The notes under the pieces were generated by a model, which saw only the letters and a list, made by a program, of their open reading frames with translations, was not told where the DNA came from and ran no database searches. 56,093 nucleotides of DNA from Gemmatimonadota bacterium (GTDB taxonomy: Bacteria > Gemmatimonadota > Gemmatimonadetes > Gemmatimonadales > Gemmatimonadaceae). The position numbers and the translations under genes are program-made. Where the stretch lies: the NCBI GenBank assembly GCA_947461225.1, contig CANHJV010000004.1:1-56093 (forward strand). Direction: 5' to 3'. Positions 34,678 through 43,675 of this stretch are shown piece after piece (within the stretch, counting starts at the first letter, position 1; each line of letters begins with the position of its first letter).

Positions 34678-36410
34678 TACCGGTACTCCTCGATTAATCG
34701 TCCGCCGAGGTCCGGCCAGTTCCAGATGGTCTTCTCCCGATCCTCGAAGAAGCGGTCCAGGTCACCCGGCGCGCGCTCCACCAGCTGCTCCACGCGGTGA
34801 CGTTCGCGCGACTGCAACGCCACCACGAGGCCGCCCTCGAAGCGCGAGCGTAGCCGATCGGCGAGTTCGGGCAGCTCGCGCGGTGGGTGCGTGCTGGTGA
34901 GCACGATTTGCGATCCGCGCTCGTACAAATGGTTGAACAGGTGAAACAGTTCTTCCTGCGTGCGCTCCTTCCCCGCCAACACCTCCACGTCGTCGAGAAT
35001 GAAGACATCCGCGGCGCGGAATCGCAGGCGCCAGCGCTCCATGCCCCCTTCCTGCATGGCCGCGATTAACTCATCCACGAATGCGGTCGCCGACAGGCAG
35101 GCCACGGCGGCACGGGCGCGCATGGCATTCCCGAGGGCGTGTGCCAGATGAGATTTGCCGCTGCCCGCTGGGCCACAGATAAAGAGCGGATTGTAGCGGG
35201 TGCCCGGATTCACGATCACCGAGTCGATCGCCTTCACGGCCAGCTGATTGGCGCTGCTGATGTCGAGGTGCTCGCGCGTGAACACTGGCGAGGGGGCGGG
35301 CAACGGTAAGGTGCTGGCCATCGCGCGCTCCACCAACTGCTGCGCCAGCGGAATCGAGGCCACATCACGGAACGCCGCGTGTCCCCGCAGCGCCGGATCG
35401 AGGCTGCTCGCCTGCGCTTCCAGACGGCGAAGATGGTCGATCGCGGCGGTGAACGTGGCGATCAGCCCGTCCACGTCGGGTGCGGTGGGCAAATTCATGG
35501 CCCGTTCGAGCACGGCGATGCTGTAGCCCTGACTCTTCCAGCGGGACATCGCCTCGCCCAGCGCCACGCGCCACGGTTCCACCCGCGTCTCAACTTCCTG
35601 CAGCACGTCGGCGAGGAACCCCTCGTAATCCGTGCCATCGGGGATAATCGCTTCAAGCCGCGGCGGATGCGACGACACCGGCGCCGGCGACGCCCGCTCG
35701 CCCAGTACCGCCCGGACATCAAGGGGCGCAACCGGTGTTCCCTCGAGCTGCTGAAACGCGGAGAGCTTGTTGAGCGCGCCCTTGAGCTCGCGGACATTGC
35801 CGAAGGCGAGACGCGCCACTTCGTTCAACACGCCGTCGGCGAACTCCACACCGCGTCCCCCCGCGACGTTGCGGAGGATGGCGAGACGCATCTCGTAGTC
35901 GGGCGCCCCGACGTCGACCACCAATCCACCGATGAGTCGCGAGAGCAAACGCTGATCGACATCAGGAATCTCAGACGGCTGCCGATCGCTGGTGAGTACC
36001 AGCTGCCGGCCGGAGCTCTGCATGCTGTTGAAGAGGCGCAGCAACTCGGACTGCGTCTCCCGCTGCCCGGTGAGAAACTGCACGTCGTCGAGGATCAGCA
36101 GCTCCACCGGCTGATAGTGTTCGGCGAAGCGCTGTCCCTGTCCGCTGGCGATCACGCGGTGCAGATGCTCGGCCACGTCTTCGCCCGAGGTGAACTCGAC
36201 CCGCAGATCGGGGTTGGCCGCGCGCGCGTGATGCGCGATCGCCGCCACGAGGTGGGTTTTGCCGAGCCCGGAGCCCCCGTACACGAACAGCGGATTGTAG
36301 GCGATGCCTAGTGCCTCGGCCACGGCACGCGCGGCCGAGACCGCAAGACGGTTCGACGATCCGACCACGAAGGTGTCGAAGCGGTAGGTGCCGTCGATCG
36401 GACCGCTCAT
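34677..36410 (-). CDS. tandem DnaA-type AAA+ ATPase, lacks DNA-binding domain
   Basis: 577 residues from the ATG at 36410, with GAGG five bases upstream. The first AAA+ domain (about 1-235) has Walker A GGSGLGKT (45-52), Walker B LLILDDVQF, a sensor-like LTSDRQPSEIPDVDQRLLSR and a DnaA-like NVRELKGALNKL. A helical middle region (about 260-370) follows. The second domain has GPAGSGKS (K419), VFILDDVEV (D473, D474) and LTSTHPPRELPELADRLRSR. There is no DnaA domain IV helix-turn-helix. It may be a signalling or polarity ATPase rather than an initiator. Its neighbours are MglA and DUF4388 proteins. Confidence 0.85.
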   Translation of the reverse strand: MSGPIDGTYRFDTFVVGSSNRLAVSAARAVAEALGIAYNPLFVYGGSGLGKTHLVAAIAHHARAANPDLRVEFTSGEDVAEHLHRVIASGQGQRFAEHYQPVELLILDDVQFLTGQRETQSELLRLFNSMQSSGRQLVLTSDRQPSEIPDVDQRLLSRLIGGLVVDVGAPDYEMRLAILRNVAGGRGVEFADGVLNEVARLAFGNVRELKGALNKLSAFQQLEGTPVAPLDVRAVLGERASPAPVSSHPPRLEAIIPDGTDYEGFLADVLQEVETRVEPWRVALGEAMSRWKSQGYSIAVLERAMNLPTAPDVDGLIATFTAAIDHLRRLEAQASSLDPALRGHAAFRDVASIPLAQQLVERAMASTLPLPAPSPVFTREHLDISSANQLAVKAIDSVIVNPGTRYNPLFICGPAGSGKSHLAHALGNAMRARAAVACLSATAFVDELIAAMQEGGMERWRLRFRAADVFILDDVEVLAGKERTQEELFHLFNHLYERGSQIVLTSTHPPRELPELADRLRSRFEGGLVVALQSRERHRVEQLVERAPGDLDRFFEDREKTIWNWPDLGGRLIEEYR

Positions 36411-36417
36411 GCGCACC

Positions 36418-37128
36418 TCATACGTCACCGCTGGCGACGCCGGTGAGCATATCCGTGGTCACGAGGCCGGTGTGCAGCGCGGGCGTAAACGGGGGCGTGC
36501 GCAACGCGAGGGCCGCGCGGTGCGCGGTCTCCGTGCCCTCATCGGCTCCGAGGCGTTTGAGCACCCGCATGCCGAGTGACCGCAGCGTGTCGAACACGCC
36601 CGGGCCATGCAGCGCGTCGCCGGCGAACTCTGGTACCGCGCGGAAGTTCAGCGCCACCGACAGCTCCGCCATGCTGGCGGCCAGCGAGGCGGGTAGGTCC
36701 TGCTTGTTGTACTGCATCACGAGGGGCAGACCACGCGCGTCGACACCGTGCTCAGCAAGATTCGCGTGCAGGTCCTTCAGGCTCTCGAGGTTGTCGTCCC
36801 AGCGATGCCGCTGACTGTCGGCCACGAACGCGATCCCGTCGGCGCCTTGCAGTACGAGCTGCCGGATCGCGCGGTAGTACGGCTGTCCCGGCACCGTGTA
36901 CAGCTGGAAGCGGACGCGATAGGCGCCCACCGTGCCGAGATCGACGGGGAGATAGTCAAAAAAGAGCGTGCGGTCGCGACGGGTGGCCAGCGACGTGAGC
37001 TCGCCGACCTGCGTCCCCGGCAACGCCGAGTGCAGATAGGTGAGGTTCGTCGTCTTGCCAGACCGTCCAGGCCCGTAGTAGACCAACTTGCAGGTGATCA
37101 GCCGTGTGGCATGATCGACAATGGGCAT
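36418..37128 (-). CDS. MglA-type small GTPase
   Basis: 236 residues. A Ras-like GTPase with G1 YYGPGRSGKTTNL (19-26), LYTVPGQPYY as the switch II/DxxG equivalent, and NKQDLP as the specificity motif. The preceding strand FDYLPVDLGTVGAY matches MglA proteins, which set leading-pole polarity in Myxococcus and related organisms. It is longer than the usual 195, with about 35 extra C-terminal residues. No MglB-type Roadblock protein is adjacent. The gene ends seven bases before the AAA+ gene starts. Confidence 0.9.
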   Translation of the reverse strand: MPIVDHATRLITCKLVYYGPGRSGKTTNLTYLHSALPGTQVGELTSLATRRDRTLFFDYLPVDLGTVGAYRVRFQLYTVPGQPYYRAIRQLVLQGADGIAFVADSQRHRWDDNLESLKDLHANLAEHGVDARGLPLVMQYNKQDLPASLAASMAELSVALNFRAVPEFAGDALHGPGVFDTLRSLGMRVLKRLGADEGTETAHRAALALRTPPFTPALHTGLVTTDMLTGVASGDV

Positions 37129-37202
37129 GCGCCCGCTCCTCTTCTCGCCGCCGATGTCGCCGCGCCCGCTGAGCGCGAGGCCACCGCATGTCTCCTACGC
37201 CG

Positions 37203-38363
37203 TTACGGATGCAGCAGCGCATGCAACCGGGCCGTGAGCGCCATCGCCTCGCGCACGCGATCTGCGCCAGCAAACGGCCCAGGCAACCGGAGGGCAGCGG
37301 TCCAGTGCGTCATCGCGTCGGCGAAGTCACCACGTCGGGCCGCTTCGTCACCGAGCCGGCACAACGCGGTGGCATCGACGCGCGGTGCGATGCCGACCGT
37401 CTCCCCTCGCGGCATGGACGGTTCAGCGGCCTGTGACGCAACCGGTGGCGACGCCATCCACGGCGTACGCCGTCGGGGGAGTCCCTCAGCGGAAATCACC
37501 CCCACCTGCACGGGATCGAAGAGGGAATCCTCCTCGTTGCCGGCCGACGTCTCGTCGAGCGTGGCCGACGAGTGCCGCGTGTGCGCCGCGGTAGGAATCC
37601 AGAGATCACCGGCGATCTCACGCCGCTCGGGGACCGGAATGGCCGCCATGGCGGGCGGGGTCGGATTTCGCCGCGGTGCCACGGGCCCTTCGCGGAGGGT
37701 CAGCAGCCCGGCCCCGATGAGTCCGTGCACCTGCTCCGCCACCTCCAGCACGTCACGCCCGAGCGACTCCGCCAGCCGCCGGAGGTCGCGCTGCCCATCG
37801 ACGCGGGTCAGGATCTCCCACTGCGCCGGCGCCAGCCGCAGCAGTGGCAGCTGCTGCGGTTCGACGTCCACGAACGCCGGCACCACGCGCGAATGGGGGA
37901 CTCGGTCCTGGATCCGCGCCCAGCCCTCTGCCCGTTGGGCGGCCTCCATCAGTAGCGGTTCGATGGCCAACCGGATCGAGGCGCCAGTGGGGGCCTGCTC
38001 GTCGGCCGGTGCAAACCGGAACACCCCGTCGCGCCAGAGCAGCAGGTCGAGCATGATCGCTTCGACCTCGCGGGCTTCATCGGCCGTGCGCGGAGGCAGG
38101 CCCCCGGACGCGTCATACGCACTCCATGCTCCCGCATTGACCACGCTGCCCTGCTGAAAATGCACGGCGGCGTGTCGGCCCTGCAGTGCCGCTTCCAGAT
38201 GCAGCACCCCCGACTTGCGGCTCAGCGCGAGCAACTGCAGCACCTCGGCGAGACCGAGTTCGCGAAGACGGCCCTCGAGACTCACGATGCGCTCATGCGA
38301 CACGCGCTCATGCGACACGCGCTCATGCGACACGCGCTCATGCGACACGCGCTCATGCGACAC
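37203..38363 (-). CDS. DUF4388 protein with pentapeptide-repeat start
   Basis: About 386 residues if translation begins at the first of five identical GTG codons (38363). The frame is open further upstream, but that part overlaps the TPR gene. The N-terminus is then VSHER repeated five times, followed by a DUF4388 domain (SLEGRLRELGLAEVLQLLAL, AAVHFQQGSVVNAGAWS, DLLLWRDGVFRFAPAD), a helical segment (ILTRVDGQRDLRRLAESLG) and a C-terminal helical repeat. It overlaps the end of the upstream TPR gene by 11 bases. It is a second DUF4388 protein of this cluster. Confidence 0.8.
   Translation of the reverse strand: MSHERVSHERVSHERVSHERVSHERIVSLEGRLRELGLAEVLQLLALSRKSGVLHLEAALQGRHAAVHFQQGSVVNAGAWSAYDASGGLPPRTADEAREVEAIMLDLLLWRDGVFRFAPADEQAPTGASIRLAIEPLLMEAAQRAEGWARIQDRVPHSRVVPAFVDVEPQQLPLLRLAPAQWEILTRVDGQRDLRRLAESLGRDVLEVAEQVHGLIGAGLLTLREGPVAPRRNPTPPAMAAIPVPERREIAGDLWIPTAAHTRHSSATLDETSAGNEEDSLFDPVQVGVISAEGLPRRRTPWMASPPVASQAAEPSMPRGETVGIAPRVDATALCRLGDEAARRGDFADAMTHWTAALRLPGPFAGADRVREAMALTARLHALLHP
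38289..38363. repeat. 5 x 15-bp perfect tandem repeat at gene start
   Basis: Five exact copies of GCGCTCATGCGACAC lie head to tail. On the minus strand each copy is GTGTCGCATGAGCGC, giving a GTG start codon and the peptide VSHER in the DUF4388 frame. The first copy also contains the TGA stop of the TPR gene (38355-38353). Because the unit is a multiple of three, copy-number change would add or remove start codons and five residues without a frameshift. Confidence 0.95.
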
Positions 38364-41046
38364 GCGCCGGATCGATCGGGGCACCGCTCCCGTACACCGC
38401 GTGTGACAGCGCCTGTCGAGCGCGCTGTACGAAGGCATCCACCTCTCGGACCTGGGCGAGACCGGCCCAACGCGCGAGCGCGTCGCGCGTGCGCGACTGC
38501 TGCGCCAGGAGTACGCCGTCGAACCAACGCGCACTCGTATTGTCGGGGTCATGCCGCAGCACACGGTCCACCACGATGCGCGCGTCGTGCGGACGATCTT
38601 CGCCAACGAGCACTTCGATGAGCAGCTGGAGCGCGTCGGTATCGGTCGGCCGACGTTTCAGCAGGTCGACGAGAATCCAGCGGGCATCCGCGTGGCGTCG
38701 CGCGTCGCGATGGACGCGCGCCAGTTCGAGGACCGCGTCACGCCAGTTCGGCACCGCGGACAATGCCGCCACCAACTCGAGGCGCGCGGCCAGCAGATCG
38801 CCACGCTCCCGCAGCACGCGCGCGATCGCCACCCGTGCCGTCGGTCGCGCTGGATCGTGCGCCAGCGCGCGGCGATAGAAGCCAAGCGCCAGCGCTTCGT
38901 CGTGCATCGTGGTCGCGGCGTCGCCGGCGAAGTGCAGCAGCGCCGCACTCGTGACATCCTGTCGCAGCAGACGCAGCATGGCGGAGCGCGCCGTCTCGGC
39001 GCTGGCCGGATCGCGCTCGGCGTCCGACGCGGCGGCGAAGGCGAACACGGCGAGCACTTCGGGATGATGCGGCCAGACGGCGCCGGCTCGTTTCAGCTGT
39101 GCGAGCGCTTCGGCGCCACGACCAAGGAGACAGAGCGAGCGCGCCTCACCCAAGGTGGCGCGCTGCCACACCAGTTGCACGGGGGGCGCCAGGTCAGCCA
39201 CCGAGGGCGCGTCGACCAGCGTGCGGGCCCGTGCATAGCGATCGAGCGCTTCACCGTGCACGGTGCGCGACGCATAGCCATCAGCGTCGTCGCAGGCCTG
39301 CGCGGCGTCGGCGAGCGCCTGAGCCATGGGATCATGGCTGGTCCCGTTCGCAGGAATGGGGCCGGGCGTTGTGGTGGGCAGATCGGGCGACTGCTCCGGG
39401 AGGAGTGCCGCCAACTCATCCGCAGGCAGCGCGATCCCGCGCAGCGGCAATCCCCCCCGCATCGCGAGTAACTCAAGCGGACCGACAGCATCCGGACACT
39501 CGTGCTGGAGGTCGATCGCGACCGACAGGCGTGACGCGGTGCGTAGCGGCGCGTACTTCATCGCCTGCTGCATTTCACGCGCGGCGCCGTCGGCGTCGCC
39601 GAGTCGCTCGAGCACGCCCGCCAGACCGAACCGCGCTTCGGCATGCGACGGTCGACATTCGATCGCCGTCAGGAACGCATCGCGCGCCTCTTCCGTGCGC
39701 TCCAGCGTCTGCAACACCGTCCCCATCACCTTCCACGATTCCGCGTCGCGCGGGTGAAAGGCCACCAGTTCGCGCACCACGGTGAGCGCCGCGAGCGGGT
39801 CGCGTTGTTCGGCGAACCAGCGCGCCAGATTCAGCCGAGCCACGATCAGTGGGGGATCGAGCTCGGACGCCCGCACGAACGACTCGCGCGCCGCCCGGTG
39901 ATCACCAAGATCGTCGAGCGCGACACCGAGATTGTTGTACGCCAGCGCATGCCGCGGATCGAGACGCAGCGCCCGGCGATAGCTCTCGGCGGCGCCATGC
40001 ACGTCGCCGGATTGGTGCATCGCCACGCCATGCTCATTCCACAGTCGCGGTTGTTCCTGCCGCGCGAGCAGCGCGTCGTACCGGACGCGCGCGTCGTCGA
40101 ATCGCCCCGCGATCACGTCGAGTTCACCGAGCGCATGCTCCGCCAGGCGTGCGTCTTCACCGCTGGCCAGCGACCGTTCGAACTCTCGACGGGCTTCGTC
40201 GAAGTAGCCGCGCTGCCGGAAGGCGAGCCCGAGACCGTAGCGGGCGAGCGCGCCTTCTGGCTCCACGCTCATCATGCCGCTGACCGGCGATGTATCGATC
40301 GTCATGGGCGCGCCGGCCAGCCCACCCGATTCGATCGACAGATCGATCTGCGCCGTGGACAGCGTGGGGTTCAGCTGTGACGCGACACGCGCGGAAGCAA
40401 TGGCCGCATCGTGACGCCCCATGTCGCCGAGCACGAAGCCGCGCAGCATATGCGCCTCGGCGCTCTCGGCGTGCTGGGATAGCAGCATGTCGAGACATGC
40501 AAGTGCCTGCTCGTTCTGTCCGCGCTGATAGAGGACCTCCGCGAGATGCAACCGGGCGTCGGTGTCGGTGCCACCCAGATTTACGGCGCGTTCGAACCAG
40601 CGCTGCGCTCGGCGGAGATCGCCGGCCCGCTGCTCGATCAACCCACGCTCGAACAGCGCGGCTGCGTCATCGGGATCTTCGGCAATCAGCGTTTCGAGCT
40701 GTCGGATGGCGGCATCGCTGCGGCCCACCAGCCGCGACAGGCGCGCGCGCTCCAGCGCCGCCGCGCGATCATCGGGATCGGCCGCGACGCGTGCATCGAG
40801 TGCGGCCATCCGCGCATCACAGGCGCCCGGCTGCTCGGCCGCGATCTCGAGATTCCGCGCGGCGGTGCGCATGCGCGGATCGATGGCGAGGGCGCGCAGG
40901 AACGCATCGACCGCTTCCGCGTGCAGTCCGCGCGCGTGATACAACACCCCGAGGTTGTTGAACGCACCGGGGTCCTGCTGGTCCACACGCTCGATGAGCG
41001 CGCGCAGCAGTTCCACGTCGCGGCCAGCCGACATGACGGACGACAT
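38353..41046 (-). CDS. large TPR protein of the chemosensory cluster
   Basis: 897 residues, no signal peptide. It is built almost entirely from TPR units: FNNLGVLYHARGLHAEAVDA, RLHLAEVLYQRGQNEQALAC, RYGLGLAFRQRGYFDEARRE, AYNNLGVALDDLGDHRAARE and others, with a less repetitive middle of about 60 residues around 545-600. Presumably a cytoplasmic scaffold binding several partners. It starts 20 bases after cheC and ends inside the tandem repeat that begins the DUF4388 gene. Confidence 0.85.
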   Translation of the reverse strand: MSSVMSAGRDVELLRALIERVDQQDPGAFNNLGVLYHARGLHAEAVDAFLRALAIDPRMRTAARNLEIAAEQPGACDARMAALDARVAADPDDRAAALERARLSRLVGRSDAAIRQLETLIAEDPDDAAALFERGLIEQRAGDLRRAQRWFERAVNLGGTDTDARLHLAEVLYQRGQNEQALACLDMLLSQHAESAEAHMLRGFVLGDMGRHDAAIASARVASQLNPTLSTAQIDLSIESGGLAGAPMTIDTSPVSGMMSVEPEGALARYGLGLAFRQRGYFDEARREFERSLASGEDARLAEHALGELDVIAGRFDDARVRYDALLARQEQPRLWNEHGVAMHQSGDVHGAAESYRRALRLDPRHALAYNNLGVALDDLGDHRAARESFVRASELDPPLIVARLNLARWFAEQRDPLAALTVVRELVAFHPRDAESWKVMGTVLQTLERTEEARDAFLTAIECRPSHAEARFGLAGVLERLGDADGAAREMQQAMKYAPLRTASRLSVAIDLQHECPDAVGPLELLAMRGGLPLRGIALPADELAALLPEQSPDLPTTTPGPIPANGTSHDPMAQALADAAQACDDADGYASRTVHGEALDRYARARTLVDAPSVADLAPPVQLVWQRATLGEARSLCLLGRGAEALAQLKRAGAVWPHHPEVLAVFAFAAASDAERDPASAETARSAMLRLLRQDVTSAALLHFAGDAATTMHDEALALGFYRRALAHDPARPTARVAIARVLRERGDLLAARLELVAALSAVPNWRDAVLELARVHRDARRHADARWILVDLLKRRPTDTDALQLLIEVLVGEDRPHDARIVVDRVLRHDPDNTSARWFDGVLLAQQSRTRDALARWAGLAQVREVDAFVQRARQALSHAVYGSGAPIDPARVA

Positions 41047-41066
41047 GTTCAGCGCGCTCCGGCCGT

Positions 41067-41687
41067 TCAGGCGAGCCGCAGCGCGCGGAGCATCACCTGC
41101 AACGAGGCGGGATCGGGAAGCAGCAAGAAGAAGCCGCGCAGCGACTGCTGCATCTCCATGAGCTGGAACTCGCTTTCGACGCAGAGAATCGCATCGGGAT
41201 CGGGAGCGAACTCGCCGATCGCGCTGGTCAGCACGGCGGTGGACATGTCGATCACGAGGCTGGGCGGCGACGGCAGCAGCAGCATCCCGAGGAAATCACT
41301 GAGCGCGTTCATGTACGCACCACTCAGGATGTTCGCCGCTTCCTTGATCGCGGACGTCTCGAGTTCACTGAACGCCGTGGACGACCCCACCGGACGGCGT
41401 AGCATCAGCTCGGCCAGCCGCAGCACCGTGGGTCTCGGGAACACGAGCATCGTGCGGCCGCTGAGATCCCCGAGCATGTGCATCAGGACCGCCGCCACCG
41501 GCTCTTCCTCCGGTGCGAACTGCGACGGCAGCTCCTCCATACTGCAGACCGTGATGTTCGGCACCTTGATCATGATCGTGCTGCCGGTCATCTGCGACAA
41601 CGCTGTCGCGGCGTGACCCGCGCCGATATTGGCCGTTTCACGCAGTGCATCCAGCTGGAGGGTCTTGAGAGACCGGATCGCCGACAT
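41067..41687 (-). CDS. cheC: CheC-type CheY-phosphate phosphatase
   Basis: 206 residues from the ATG at 41687 (AAGGTG eight bases upstream); a GTG at 41708 is an alternative. Two CheC/CheX/FliY-type active-site motifs are present: ETANIGAG (E17, N20) and EAANILSG (E116, N119), each within the usual D/S-x3-E-x2-N context. CheC removes phosphate from CheY and partners with CheD in receptor adaptation. Here CheD is decayed, so CheC may act only as phosphatase. It lies 38 bases after cheA. Confidence 0.9.
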   Translation of the reverse strand: MSAIRSLKTLQLDALRETANIGAGHAATALSQMTGSTIMIKVPNITVCSMEELPSQFAPEEEPVAAVLMHMLGDLSGRTMLVFPRPTVLRLAELMLRRPVGSSTAFSELETSAIKEAANILSGAYMNALSDFLGMLLLPSPPSLVIDMSTAVLTSAIGEFAPDPDAILCVESEFQLMEMQQSLRGFFLLLPDPASLQVMLRALRLA

Positions 41688-41725
41688 GGTCACATCACCT
41701 TCGGTCACGAGTCGCCTTCACGGAG

Positions 41726-43642
41726 TCATGCCACACTACTCACATCGACGATGAGCGCGGGGCTCCCGTCACCGAGGACGGTGGCTCCACTGAACCACGG
41801 TCGGGCACCGCGGACGGCGTCCAGCGGCTTGACGACGATGTCTTGCTGGGCGAGGAGCGCATCTACCAGCAGGGCCGTTCTCCGCCCCGCCACCTCGACG
41901 ATCGCGACATGGCGCACACCGTCCGGATTAGCCACGGCCGGCGCGTGCGGGTCGTCTTCGAAGCGCTGCTGGAGCGCGACAAGCGGAACGATTTCGTCCC
42001 GCACCGTGATGGTGAGCGCACCCGTGCGTCGAGACGCGCCGTTGAACTCGAGCACTTCCATCACGTGCGCGGCTGGAATGGCGTAGGTCTCGCCCCCCAC
42101 CTGCACCAGTAGCGCGCGCATGATGGCCAGCGTCAGCGGTAGCCGCATCGTGAACACGGTGCCTTCGCCGGTGATGGTTTCGAGATCGATCTGCCCGCCG
42201 AGGGCGCGTACGCGGGTATTCACCACGTCTACACCCACGCCGCGTCCGGAGAGCGAGGTCACCGATTTCGCCGTCGAGAATCCCGGATGCGCGAGCAGCT
42301 GCAACAGCACGTCATCGGCCAGCGTGGTGACCTGCTCGCCCACCAATCCCTGCTCGTGGGCGCGACGTAACACCGCGTCGCGATCGATGCCGCGCCCGTC
42401 ATCCTGCACCTGGATCACGACGGCGGCCCGATCGCGCGCCGCGCGCAGAATGAGTGCCCCGCTGGCCGGTTTCCCCGCCGCCCGCCGGGTCTCGGCGTCT
42501 TCGACGCCGTGATCGAGCGCGTTGCGCAGCAGGTGCATGATGGGGTCGCCAATGGCGTCCAGCAGCGAGCGATCGAGTTCGATGTCGCGGCCCTCCATCG
42601 TCAAGTGCACGTCCTTGCCGAGCGCGTGTGCGATGTCGCGCACGAGACGCGGGAACCGATCGAACACCTGCGCCACCGGCAGCATGCGCGCCTGCAGCAC
42701 TTCGTCCTGCAGCGTCGCCACCAGTCGCGCCGCATCAGTCGCCGCCCGCATCACGGCGCGATCGGGATGTTCCGACTGCTCGATGGCGCGGAGCAGTCGG
42801 TCGCGCGTGATCACCAACTCGCCCACGAGATCGAGCAGCGTATCGAGCCGGCGCGCGTCGAGGCGGATCGTGCGGGGCGCCTCACGTACGCGGGCGGTCC
42901 CCTGCGCCGGCGTGGGCGTCGCCAGCGTCACCACGACCCGGGCAACATCACCGGCACGCTGCGCCGCCGCGCGGATCTCGTCGTCAGTCGCCGACGACTG
43001 CAGGGTGAGTCGGAAGGCCCCATCGAAGAGAGCATCCTGCCAGCGCTCCTGCGGCGGCTCGGTGCGGCGCACGGTCCCCAGCGCGGACAGCTTGGCCAGC
43101 ACGATCATGGCCCGCACGCCCTTGAGGGGAGAGTCCACCGTGAGACGAATGTCCACCCGCCGCAACGTGCCGAACGACCCGTTGGGGGCGTCGGTGGGAA
43201 CCACCGCGTCGGTTGGCGTCTCCGCGAGGCTGGCGGCGGCACCCCAAGCGGCGGCGGGCGCGAGGCCCAACCGTTCGACGAACGCGCGCACCACCGAGGT
43301 GGGTTCGACGCGACCACTCGAGACTGCATCGACGGCGGCGCGCAGGAGATCGGTCCCATCGAACAGCAGCGCGAGCACATCGCCGCTCAGCGGTTCTTCA
43401 CCACGCCGCAGCGGCTCGCACCGGCTCTCGAGCGCATGCGACAGCTGCTCGACCGCGGCGTGGCCCATGGCCGCCGCCATCCCTTTGATCGTGTGCACGC
43501 CGCGAAACACCGTGGCGAGGTGCGTGCCGGCCATCGACGGGTTGGCGTGCGCGCGTTCGAGCGCGAGCAACGCGTCATCGACCTCCGTGAGATGCTCGCG
43601 CGACTCACTGAGGAACAGCGCGGCGTACCGGGCAGCGTCCAT
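41726..43642 (-). CDS. cheA: chemotaxis histidine kinase CheA
   Basis: 638 residues with all five CheA domains. P1: Hpt with H50 in VHTIKGMAAAMG. P2-like: DIRLTVDSPLKGVRAMIVLAKL, a ferredoxin-like response-regulator binder. P3: RLDTLLDLVGELVITRDRLL dimerisation. P4: kinase, N-box LLRNALDHGVEDAETR, VQDDGRGID, SGRGVGVDVV and GEGTVFTMRLP. P5: CheW-like regulatory domain to the end. It phosphorylates CheY and CheB. It is 33 bases after cheY. Confidence 0.96.
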   Translation of the reverse strand: MDAARYAALFLSESREHLTEVDDALLALERAHANPSMAGTHLATVFRGVHTIKGMAAAMGHAAVEQLSHALESRCEPLRRGEEPLSGDVLALLFDGTDLLRAAVDAVSSGRVEPTSVVRAFVERLGLAPAAAWGAAASLAETPTDAVVPTDAPNGSFGTLRRVDIRLTVDSPLKGVRAMIVLAKLSALGTVRRTEPPQERWQDALFDGAFRLTLQSSATDDEIRAAAQRAGDVARVVVTLATPTPAQGTARVREAPRTIRLDARRLDTLLDLVGELVITRDRLLRAIEQSEHPDRAVMRAATDAARLVATLQDEVLQARMLPVAQVFDRFPRLVRDIAHALGKDVHLTMEGRDIELDRSLLDAIGDPIMHLLRNALDHGVEDAETRRAAGKPASGALILRAARDRAAVVIQVQDDGRGIDRDAVLRRAHEQGLVGEQVTTLADDVLLQLLAHPGFSTAKSVTSLSGRGVGVDVVNTRVRALGGQIDLETITGEGTVFTMRLPLTLAIMRALLVQVGGETYAIPAAHVMEVLEFNGASRRTGALTITVRDEIVPLVALQQRFEDDPHAPAVANPDGVRHVAIVEVAGRRTALLVDALLAQQDIVVKPLDAVRGARPWFSGATVLGDGSPALIVDVSSVA

Positions 43643-43675
43643 GACAGACCTTTCGGCGCGCGCGACCGCGACGCG

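Noticed and set aside
34677-36410. Replication initiator DnaA and nearby origin
   Set aside because: The protein lacks the DNA-binding domain, has two AAA+ domains, and no DnaN/GyrB genes or clustered DnaA boxes were seen nearby.
38289-38363. Tandem repeat considered as a CRISPR array
   Set aside because: The 15-bp units are directly adjacent with no spacers and lie inside coding sequence.
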